Under the pieces are notes generated by a model. That model saw nothing but the letters and a program-made list of their open reading frames with translations. It did not search any database and had not been told where the DNA came from. DNA of 35,557 nt. Origin: an uncultured Pseudomonadota bacterium (GTDB lineage: Bacteria > Pseudomonadota > Gammaproteobacteria > Burkholderiales > SG8-41). Positions 29,267 to 35,557 of this stretch are shown in pieces; the stretch's first letter is position 1; each line of letters begins with the position of its first letter. The stretch lies in contig CAMPGR010000025.1 in assembly GCA_946885605.1 (NCBI GenBank), positions 1 through 35,557 on the forward strand, read 5' to 3'. Both the position numbers and the translations under genes were made by a program.

Positions 29267-30096
29267 GCCCGCACGAGTACTGCCAGGCCAAGGCGGCGCA
29301 AAGCGGCTCGAGCTTCTACTACAGTTTTCTTTTTCTCCCTCTCGACCAGCGGCGCGCCATCACAGCGCTTTATGCCTTCTGTCGGGAAGTCGACGACGTG
29401 GTGGACGAGTGCAGCGACGAGTCGGTCGCGCGCGTGAAGCTTGCCTGGTGGCGCACCGAAGTGGCGAGTATATACGAAGGACAGCCCCACCATCCAGTCG
29501 CGCGCGCCCTCGCGGAGGTGAAGGACCGCTACCACCTGCCACAGCCCCGGCTGCAGGAGCTCATCGATGGCATGGAGATGGATCTCGACCACGACGGCTA
29601 TGCGGATTTCGAGTCGTTGCGGCTCTATTGCCATCGTGTGGCGAGCGTGGTCGGCCTGTTGTCGGCCGAGATATTCGGCTACCAGGATCGGCACACCCTC
29701 GACTACGCGGCGGACCTGGGGCTCGCGTTCCAGCTCACCAACATCATTCGCGACGTCGGGGAGGATGCGCGCCGCAACCGCATCTACCTGCCGCTCGACG
29801 AGATGCGTCAGCACGGCGTCAGCGCGGGCGAGATCGTCTCCGCGAAGGAGACCGATAACTTCCGGCAGCTCATGGAGTTCCAGATCGAGCGCGCGCTCGG
29901 CTACTACCGGCAGGCGCTTGCTGCACTGCCGGCTGTCGACCGCCGTTCGCAGCGCGCCGGACTCGTCATGGCGGCAATCTATCGAACGCTGCTGGATGAG
30001 ATCCGGGCCGATGGGTGCCGCGTGCTGACGCGCCGCACTTCGCTTACGCCGATCCGGAAACTGTGGATCGCATGGAAGACCTGGGTCAAAGGATAA
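29263..30096 (+). CDS. hpnD: Presqualene diphosphate synthase HpnD
   Basis: Joins two farnesyl diphosphates into presqualene diphosphate. The 277-residue protein has the paired Asp motifs (REVDDVVDEC near 40-49; NIIRDVGEDARRNRIYLP around 160-178), an SFYYSFLFLP segment and the LRLYCHRVASVVG region typical of phytoene/squalene synthases. The ATG at 29263 overlaps the hpnC stop. It is followed not by hpnE but by an SDR gene and a PrpF-like gene, so the usual hpnCDE cluster is interrupted here. Confidence 0.94.
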   Translation: MSPHEYCQAKAAQSGSSFYYSFLFLPLDQRRAITALYAFCREVDDVVDECSDESVARVKLAWWRTEVASIYEGQPHHPVARALAEVKDRYHLPQPRLQELIDGMEMDLDHDGYADFESLRLYCHRVASVVGLLSAEIFGYQDRHTLDYAADLGLAFQLTNIIRDVGEDARRNRIYLPLDEMRQHGVSAGEIVSAKETDNFRQLMEFQIERALGYYRQALAALPAVDRRSQRAGLVMAAIYRTLLDEIRADGCRVLTRRTSLTPIRKLWIAWKTWVKG

Positions 30097-30105
30097 AAAG
30101 CTGGA

Positions 30106-30132
30106 ACCGCCAAGGCCGCCAAGAGCGCCAAG
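30106..30132 (+). repeat. Three tandem 9-bp units ending CGCCAAG
   Basis: ACCGCCAAG, GCCGCCAAG and AGCGCCAAG stand head to tail just after hpnD. A small inverted repeat GTTAT-TCG-ATAAC follows (about 30141-30153). Similar CGCCAAG iterations occur between genes of many environmental bacteria as far as I recall; function unknown. Confidence 0.6.
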
Positions 30133-30168
30133 GCAGATACTGTTATTCGATAACGGGAGTTAGCGCAG

Positions 30169-30924
30169 ATGGATTTGCAGCTGCAAGGAAAGACCGCGCT
30201 CGTGACGGGTGCAAGCATGGGAATCGGCCGTGCGATCGCGAAGGGGCTCGCCGCTGAAGGCGTGACGCTCTGTGTCGCAGCACGCAGGAAGGCGCTGCTC
30301 GAAGAACTGAGCGCGGAAATCGCGGGCGCCGCGGCCATAGAGCCGGTCATCGTCGAAATCGACGTACTGGGAGAGGACGCGCCGCAGCGGCTTGCGCGCG
30401 CTGCAACGGACGCGCTCGGGCATGTCGATATTCTCGTCAACTGCGCCGGCGGCAGCCGTCCGCCCATCGGGATCGATGCGCCCGACGAAGAATGGAACCA
30501 CGCGATGACGCTCAACTTCATACGCGTGCGCCAGCTGACGCACGCGGTATTGCCGGGCATGGTCGCACGTCGCTGGGGACGCATCATCAATATCACGGGC
30601 AAATCCGAGCCCGAGCGGCTGATCGCCGCCACGCCGGCAAAAGCCGCCGTTCACGCGTGGTCCAAAGGCCTTTCGCGCGAAGTCGGAAAATACGGGATCA
30701 CGGTGAACTGCATTCCACCCGGCCGCATCATGAGCGAGCAGATCCGCCGCAAGTATTCAGAAGAGTTCCGTGCTGCGCAGTCGGCCGACGAGATCCCGGT
30801 GGGCCGCTACGGCGAGCCGCAGGAGCTCGCATGCCTCGCCGTCTTTCTCGCCTCGCCGATCGCGCGCTACATCACCGGCACCGTCATGCCGGTCGACGGC
30901 GGCCTGCGGCGCTACGCATTCTGA
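30169..30924 (+). CDS. Short-chain dehydrogenase/reductase family protein lacking the catalytic Tyr
   Basis: A 251-residue classical SDR by fold: cofactor loop TGASMGIG (13-20), NCAGG (91-95), and the C-terminal PVDGG. In normal members Tyr stands four residues before the active-site Lys (YxxxK). Here the Lys is K158 in ATPAKAAVH and position 154 is Ala; the serine position is also altered (INITGKSEPE). The AAVHAWSKGLSREVGKYGI segment that follows is otherwise standard. So it is either an SDR with another acid/base, or a non-redox paralogue. A GGGAG SD precedes the ATG. It lies between hpnD and a PrpF-like gene on the same strand; substrate unknown. Confidence 0.85.
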   Translation: MDLQLQGKTALVTGASMGIGRAIAKGLAAEGVTLCVAARRKALLEELSAEIAGAAAIEPVIVEIDVLGEDAPQRLARAATDALGHVDILVNCAGGSRPPIGIDAPDEEWNHAMTLNFIRVRQLTHAVLPGMVARRWGRIINITGKSEPERLIAATPAKAAVHAWSKGLSREVGKYGITVNCIPPGRIMSEQIRRKYSEEFRAAQSADEIPVGRYGEPQELACLAVFLASPIARYITGTVMPVDGGLRRYAF

Positions 30925-30978
30925 CCGTAAGCGCAGCCCCATTGCGGACTCGCAGGCGAGCCCGCGCCCGGCTTCCCT

Positions 30979-30984
30979 TATAAT
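30979..30984 (+). promoter_or_regulatory. -10 box (TATAAT) upstream of the PrpF-like gene
   Basis: A consensus TATAAT stands 29 bases before the ATG at 31014. The -35 region is weak. It suggests the PrpF-like gene can be transcribed separately from the SDR before it. Confidence 0.45.
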
Positions 30985-31013
30985 TCTTCGACCCCACACC
31001 GGAGAGCCCGTCA

Positions 31014-32150
31014 ATGCAAACCCGCATACCATGCGCCCTCATGCGCGGCGGCACATCGCGCGGCCCGTTCTTCCTCGCTTCCGACCTGCCGGGCGATCCC
31101 AAAACCCGCGACGAGGTGCTGTTGGCCGCCATGGGCTCGCCTCATGACTACCAGGTCGACGGCATTGGCGGCGCGAACCCGCTGACGAGCAAGGTCGCGA
31201 TGATCAGCAAATCGCGCCGCCCTGGCGCGGATGTCGATTATCTCTTCGCACAAGTGCTGGTGAACGAGAAGCTGGTGGACACGAAGCCGAATTGCGGCAA
31301 CATGCTCGTCGCCGTGGGACCGTTCGCGATCGAAGCCGGGCTCGTGCCGGCGCAGCATCCGGAAACGACTGTGCGCATTTTCAACGTGAACACACAAGCG
31401 CTCGTCGAATCGATCGTGCAAACGCCCGGGGGCCAGGTGAGCTACGAAGGCGACGCCGCGATAGATGGCGTTCCGGGGACGGCTGCGCCGGTCAAGCTCA
31501 ATTTCAAGAGCGCCGTCGGCGCCGTGACCGGCAAGCTGCTGCCTACGGGCCGCGCGCTCGACGTGATCGACGGCGTGGATGTGAGCTGCGTCGACGTCGC
31601 CATGCCCATGATCCTCATGCGCGCCGAGCAGTTCGGCAAGACGGGCCACGAGAGCGCCGCGGAGCTCGATGCGGACCGCGGGCTCTATGCGCGCATGGAA
31701 CCCATACGCCGCAAAGCGGGCGCGCTCATGGGGATGGGCGACGTTTCGAAGCTCGTTGTCCCGAAGATCGGTCTCCTCGCCAAACCGCGCAAGGGCGGCA
31801 CCATCGCTTCGCGTTACTTCGTGCCCTATTCCTGCCACAAGGCGCACGCGGTGACCGGCACGGTTTGCGTCGCCTCCGCCTGCGCTATACAGGGCACCGT
31901 CGCGGCGCAGATCGCTCCCCTGCCGCCTGCACCCCAGGGCGTTGTGACGATCGAGCACCCGTCCGGCATGATCGCGATCGAGCTCGATGTCGACCTCCAG
32001 GCGGCCTCGTCTGTCATGCGTCGCGCGGCGCTCATCCGCACCGCGCGTCGGCTGTTCGACGGACACGTCTGCGTCCCTGCGGCGGTCTGGCGTGGGCCGC
32101 AGGCAAGCTCCGCGGAGAACCACACGCGGGCCGCCATCGGCGCCGTTTGA
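31014..32150 (+). CDS. PrpF-family isomerase (4-oxalomesaconate tautomerase-like)
   Basis: The 378-residue product belongs to the PrpF/diaminopimelate-epimerase fold, beginning with the diagnostic TRIPCALMRGGTSRGPFF and containing DGIGGANPLTSKVA, PNCGNMLVAVGPFAIEAG and MPMILMRAEQFG-like segments. The nearest characterised type I recognise is 4-oxalomesaconate tautomerase (GalD) of gallate catabolism; PrpF itself isomerises 2-methylaconitate. No other gallate or propionate genes are in the window, so the substrate is open. A GGAGAG SD precedes the ATG at 31014. It stands between the SDR and hpnE, with a possible own promoter, and is transcribed in the same direction as the hpn genes. Confidence 0.88.
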   Translation: MQTRIPCALMRGGTSRGPFFLASDLPGDPKTRDEVLLAAMGSPHDYQVDGIGGANPLTSKVAMISKSRRPGADVDYLFAQVLVNEKLVDTKPNCGNMLVAVGPFAIEAGLVPAQHPETTVRIFNVNTQALVESIVQTPGGQVSYEGDAAIDGVPGTAAPVKLNFKSAVGAVTGKLLPTGRALDVIDGVDVSCVDVAMPMILMRAEQFGKTGHESAAELDADRGLYARMEPIRRKAGALMGMGDVSKLVVPKIGLLAKPRKGGTIASRYFVPYSCHKAHAVTGTVCVASACAIQGTVAAQIAPLPPAPQGVVTIEHPSGMIAIELDVDLQAASSVMRRAALIRTARRLFDGHVCVPAAVWRGPQASSAENHTRAAIGAV

Positions 32151-32181
32151 CCCCTCCGCGACCGGCGCGGACCGGAAAGGC

Positions 32182-33486
32182 GTGAGCCGGGCTTCGGTAA
32201 ACGTCGCCGTGCTCGGCGGCGGCTACGCCGGGATGGCCGCTGCCGTAACGCTCGCGGAACACGGCATTCCGGTCACAGTGTACGAGGCAGTTTCGCATCT
32301 CGGCGGCCGCGCGCGCCGCGTGCACTACAACGGCGTCGCGCTCGACAACGGGCTCCACGTGCTGATCGGAGCGTGCAGCGAGGTGTTACGGCTCGTGCAG
32401 CACGTAAACCGCGACCCCGCACACGCGCTGCTGCGCCTGCCGCTCGATTGGCACATCCACGATCGCTTTCGCATGCGCGTGCCGGCGCTGCGCCCACCCT
32501 TCCATCTCGCTTGCGCACTGCTCACGGCGCGCGGCCTCGGCGTGCGCGCGCGCTGGTCGGCCGCGCGCTTCGTGCACGCGTTGCGCGCGGCTCGATTCAA
32601 GCTCGTGCAGGACACGACGGTCGCAGCGCTTCTCGCCGCACACCGGCAGGACGAAGGAGCGGTCCGCTACCTCTGGCGTCCGCTGTGCGCGAGCGCGCTC
32701 AATACGCCGATCGAGCATGCCTCCGCGCGCATTTTCGTGAACGTGTTGCGCGACGGGCTCGATCGAGCCGCGGCGAGCAGCAATCTCCTCGTCGCCCGCC
32801 ATGATCTCACCGCCCTGTTCCCCGAGCCCGCCGCGGAATACGTGACCGCGCGGCACGGCGAGATTCTGCTCGGGCACACCGTCACCGCGGTCTCGCACGG
32901 CGAGGGCGTTTTTTCCGTTACAGCGCGGGGCGCGGCACGCGCCTACAGCCACGTGGTGTGCGCGCTACCGCCGCATCGCCTGCTTGCCGCGATCGCCGGC
33001 GTTGCTGCGCTCGAGCCGGTTGCCGCAATAGTCGCCCGCTTTCGATATCAACCGATCTACTCGGTGTATTTGCAGTATGACGGTTCCGTGCGCTTGCCCA
33101 CGCCCATGACCGGCGTCGCCGACGGCCTCGCACACTGGCTGTTCGATCGCGAGGCGATCTGCGGTCAGCGCGGGCTGCTTGCTGCCGTCATCAGTTCCGC
33201 GGGCGCGCATCAGGCGTTTTCGCAGGAGGCGCTCGCGCAGCGCGTCCACGCGGAAGCCGCACGGCACTTCGGGCCCTTGCCGCCCCCCAGGTGGCACCGC
33301 GTCATTGCCGAAAAGCGCGCGACCTTCGCCTGCACCGTGGACCTCGAGCGCCCCTCGTCGCGCACCGCGCTCGCCGGCTTCCATCTCGCCGGAGATTACG
33401 TCGCGAGCGACTATCCCGCGACGCTCGAAGGCGCGGCGCGGAGCGGCGTCCAGGCGGCGCGTGCAATTCTCGACGCGGTCAAGTGA
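32182..33486 (+). CDS. hpnE: Hydroxysqualene dehydroxylase HpnE (FAD-dependent amine-oxidase-type)
   Basis: Reduces hydroxysqualene to squalene, the last step before hopene cyclisation. The 434-residue protein starts with the FAD-binding VAVLGGGYAGMAAA motif and GGRARR (typical of the phytoene desaturase/amine oxidase family), has the ALDNGLHVLIGA segment of HpnE, and ends with the flavin-binding GFHLAGDYVASDYPATLEGAARSG region around 33380-33450 (part shown). The start is GTG at 32182; no ATG fits before the FAD motif, and the frame upstream lies over the PrpF gene. It is separated from hpnCD by two unrelated genes. Confidence 0.92.
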   Translation: MSRASVNVAVLGGGYAGMAAAVTLAEHGIPVTVYEAVSHLGGRARRVHYNGVALDNGLHVLIGACSEVLRLVQHVNRDPAHALLRLPLDWHIHDRFRMRVPALRPPFHLACALLTARGLGVRARWSAARFVHALRAARFKLVQDTTVAALLAAHRQDEGAVRYLWRPLCASALNTPIEHASARIFVNVLRDGLDRAAASSNLLVARHDLTALFPEPAAEYVTARHGEILLGHTVTAVSHGEGVFSVTARGAARAYSHVVCALPPHRLLAAIAGVAALEPVAAIVARFRYQPIYSVYLQYDGSVRLPTPMTGVADGLAHWLFDREAICGQRGLLAAVISSAGAHQAFSQEALAQRVHAEAARHFGPLPPPRWHRVIAEKRATFACTVDLERPSSRTALAGFHLAGDYVASDYPATLEGAARSGVQAARAILDAVK

Positions 33487-33531
33487 CTCCGCGGCGGGAG
33501 TTTTTGCGACAGCGGCGCGGAACGCTGACGG

Positions 33532-33537
33532 TATAAT
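33532..33537 (+). promoter_or_regulatory. -10 box (TATAAT) upstream of the ETF-QO gene
   Basis: A consensus TATAAT, 33 bases before the GTG at 33571. A TTGCGA upstream is 22 bases away, too far for a regular -35. Confidence 0.45.
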
Positions 33538-33570
33538 GCGCCGATAATTATCAGAGCGAGGAGCGCGAGA

Positions 33571-35217
33571 GTGCCTGAACGCGAATCGATGGAGTACGAC
33601 GTCGTCGTAGTCGGCGCCGGTCCGGCCGGGCTGGCGGCGGCAATCCGGCTGAAGCAACTGGCCGCCGAGCGCAACCACGAGGTAAGCGTGTGCGTGCTCG
33701 AGAAGGGTTCGGAAGTCGGCGCGCACATCCTTTCGGGCGCGGTGATGGATCCGCGCTCGCTCAACGAGCTCTTCCCCAACTGGAAGGAGCTCAACGCACC
33801 GCTTAACGCGCCGGTGAGCGAGGACCGGTTCATGTTCCTGTCCGAAACGCGCGCGTTCAAGGTGCCGGCTTTCATGCTGCCGGCATGCTTCCAGAATCAC
33901 GGGAATTACGTCGTGAGCCTCAGCAACGTCTGCCGCTGGCTTGCACAGCAGGCGGAGGCGCTGGGCGTTGAAATCTTTCCCGGCTTTGCTGCCGCCGAGA
34001 TACTGTATGGCAGCGAGGGGCAGGTGGTCGGTGTCGCAACCGGCGACATGGGCGTGGGGCGTGACGGAAAGCCCACAGAGGCGTACCAGCGGGGCATGGA
34101 ACTGCGCGCGAAGTACACCTTTTTTGCGGAGGGCTGCCGCGGTCACCTCGGGCGGCAACTCCAGCGTCACTTCGCGCTCGCCGAGCGTTCCGATCCTCAG
34201 GTGTATGGCATCGGCCTGAAAGAGCTGTGGGAAATACAGCCCGACCGGCATCAGCAGGGTCTCGTCATCCACACCGCCGGGTGGCCGCTCGAAAACGACA
34301 CCTACGGCGGCTCATTCCTCTATCACGTGGAGAACAATCTCGTTGCCGTCGGCTTTGTGGTCGGGCTCGGGTACAACAATCCATATCTCAACCCGTACGA
34401 GGAGTTCCAGCGTTACAAGATGCATCCCGCCATCCGACCCTTCTTCGAAGGCGGCAAGCGCATCGCTTACGGCGCGCGGGCAATCGCCGCGGGCGGCCTG
34501 CAATCCCTGCCGAAGCTCGTTTTCCCCGGCGGGTGCCTGATCGGAGACGACGCGGGCTTCCTCAATGCTTCGCGCATCAAGGGCTCCCATGCGGCGATGA
34601 AGTCCGGCATGCTCGCGGCAGAAGCGGCGTTTTCCGCCATCGTCGCTGGCGACTCGGGCGATGAACTCACCGACTATACCGACGCATTCCGCGGGAGCTG
34701 GCTGCACGAGGAACTGCATCGCGCGCGCAACTTCAAGCCGTGGATGAGCAAGGGCCTCATGACCGGCACACTGATGGTGGGCATCGACCAGGTCGTGTTT
34801 CGGGGCCGCGCGCCGTGGACATTGCATCACCCGCATGCGGACCACGAAACGCTCAAGACCAAGCAGGAATCGCGTCCCATCGAATATCCCAAACCCGACG
34901 GCGTCATCACGTTCGACCGCCTGTCCTCGGTATTCATTTCGAACACCAATCACAGCGAAGACCAGCCGGTTCATCTCACGCTGAAGGACGCGACCGTTCC
35001 GATAAAGGTCAACCTCGAGCTCTATGACGCGCCCGAGCAGCGCTATTGCCCCGCGGGCGTGTACGAAATCGTGCGCGAAGCGGACGGAACGCCGCGGCTC
35101 CAGATCAACGCGCAGAACTGCGTGCACTGCAAGACCTGCGACATCAAGGATCCGACGCAGAACATCGTGTGGGTCGTGCCGGAGGGCGGCGGCGGCCCCA
35201 ACTATCCCAATATGTAA
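33571..35217 (+). CDS. Electron transfer flavoprotein-ubiquinone oxidoreductase
   Basis: Membrane-associated enzyme that passes electrons from reduced ETF (fatty-acid and amino-acid oxidation) to ubiquinone. The 548-residue protein has the N-terminal FAD motif VVVGAGPAGLAAAIRLK, the ALSGAVMDP-like region (ILSGAVMDPRSL), the quinone-binding middle, and a C-terminal [4Fe-4S] ferredoxin-like domain: CPAGVYE and NCVHCKTCDIKDPTQN supply four cysteines. Length matches the bacterial family. The start is GTG at 33571, since GAGGAG stands 7 bases before it; an ATG at 33589 has no such signal. The genes for ETF itself (etfA/etfB) are not in the window. Confidence 0.97.
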   Translation: MPERESMEYDVVVVGAGPAGLAAAIRLKQLAAERNHEVSVCVLEKGSEVGAHILSGAVMDPRSLNELFPNWKELNAPLNAPVSEDRFMFLSETRAFKVPAFMLPACFQNHGNYVVSLSNVCRWLAQQAEALGVEIFPGFAAAEILYGSEGQVVGVATGDMGVGRDGKPTEAYQRGMELRAKYTFFAEGCRGHLGRQLQRHFALAERSDPQVYGIGLKELWEIQPDRHQQGLVIHTAGWPLENDTYGGSFLYHVENNLVAVGFVVGLGYNNPYLNPYEEFQRYKMHPAIRPFFEGGKRIAYGARAIAAGGLQSLPKLVFPGGCLIGDDAGFLNASRIKGSHAAMKSGMLAAEAAFSAIVAGDSGDELTDYTDAFRGSWLHEELHRARNFKPWMSKGLMTGTLMVGIDQVVFRGRAPWTLHHPHADHETLKTKQESRPIEYPKPDGVITFDRLSSVFISNTNHSEDQPVHLTLKDATVPIKVNLELYDAPEQRYCPAGVYEIVREADGTPRLQINAQNCVHCKTCDIKDPTQNIVWVVPEGGGGPNYPNM

Positions 35218-35224
35218 CGATGTA

Positions 35225-35557
35225 ATGGCCGACTCCCCGCAAGAGAAGGGCGGCTCGGCGCCCACCGGTGAGCCGGCACGCGCAGTTGGCGCCGATGCTG
35301 CACCTGCAGATGGCGGCCACGCGCTCTACCTGAGCCTCATGAGCAAGCGCCTCATGGGCTCGGACGATCCGCGCGCAATGCTCGAGCAGGCGCTGCATGG
35401 AGACCAGTTCCTGCTCCTTGCGCAGAAGATCGTCGCGGTGAAGTCCGGGGTATCCGAACCGCAGTGCTACGAGGTCCTGCTGCGCTTGAGGCAGGAGGAG
35501 GTAAACATCCTGCCTCCCGGCGGGTTCATCGATCTCGCCGACAGCGTCGGCATGAGG
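35225..35557 (+). CDS. EAL-domain protein, 3'-truncated by the window edge
   Basis: The first 111 codons of a gene cut off by the right border. Residues 1-32 are Ser/Gly/Ala/Pro-rich and probably flexible. From about residue 60 the sequence DQFLLLAQKIVAVKSGVSEP and CYEVLLRLRQEE ... NILPPGGFIDLADSVGM matches the beginning of an EAL domain (cyclic-di-GMP phosphodiesterase), where the namesake motif would be EALLR; here it reads EVLLR with the metal-binding Glu kept. A GGDEF or sensory domain may lie outside the window or not at all. It starts 7 bases after the ETF-QO stop, with a poor SD, so it may be co-transcribed. Confidence 0.8.
   Translation, partial: MADSPQEKGGSAPTGEPARAVGADAAPADGGHALYLSLMSKRLMGSDDPRAMLEQALHGDQFLLLAQKIVAVKSGVSEPQCYEVLLRLRQEEVNILPPGGFIDLADSVGMR

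Overview
The window is a GC-rich (roughly 65%), gene-dense chromosomal segment with almost no spacer DNA. Its gene content and order point to a betaproteobacterium: dnaK-dnaJ, the gloB / methyltransferase-rnhA-dnaQ block, mltD next to a peptide ABC transporter, fabI beside ppiD, and tig-clpP-clpX-lon followed by tRNA-Val, tRNA-Asp and ppiD. I cannot name a genus. Both ends cut through genes: dnaK lacks its 5' third, and an EAL-domain gene is cut at the right edge.

Layout. 1-2694 (+): the 3' part of dnaK, an intrinsic terminator, then dnaJ. 2680-2878: a perfect 95-bp tandem duplication that begins inside the last codons of dnaJ and carries a strong hairpin in each copy. 2943-4392 (-): a small HAD-like protein and a CorA-type Mg2+ channel. 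4452-6419: uronate dehydrogenase (+) facing a mandelate-racemase-subgroup enolase-superfamily enzyme (-), probably sugar-acid catabolism. 6751-7851 (+): transaldolase with a readable sigma-70 promoter. 7853-9918 (-): SAM methyltransferase, rnhA (ATGA overlap) and dnaQ, divergent from gloB (9993-10766, +). 11043-12488 (+): MltD-type lytic transglycosylase with its own promoter. 12516-19219 (-): a four-gene oligopeptide ABC transporter operon (binding lipoprotein, two permeases, fused double ATPase). 19322-20113 (+): fabI. 20140-28236 (-): the protein quality-control block tig-clpP-clpX-lon, two tRNAs and ppiD, with tRNA-Leu upstream of tig. 28421-33486 (+): hopanoid/squalene genes hpnC, hpnD and hpnE, with an unusual SDR and a PrpF/4-oxalomesaconate-tautomerase-like gene lying between hpnD and hpnE. 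33571-35217 (+): ETF-ubiquinone oxidoreductase, then the start of the EAL protein.

How the genes fit together. Two proteostasis clusters dominate: DnaK/DnaJ, and Trigger factor/ClpXP/Lon/PpiD. A sigma-32-like promoter can be read in front of lon. HpnC, HpnD and HpnE together convert farnesyl diphosphate to squalene for hopanoids. The ABC transporter, MltD and PpiD act in the envelope.

Most of the window is conserved core genome and I found no convincing new multi-gene system. The points most worth a second look are the 95-bp duplication at the dnaJ terminus, the SDR without the catalytic tyrosine and its PrpF-like neighbour inside the squalene locus, the doubly anchored peptide-binding lipoprotein, and a coding-like relic between the enolase-family gene and transaldolase.
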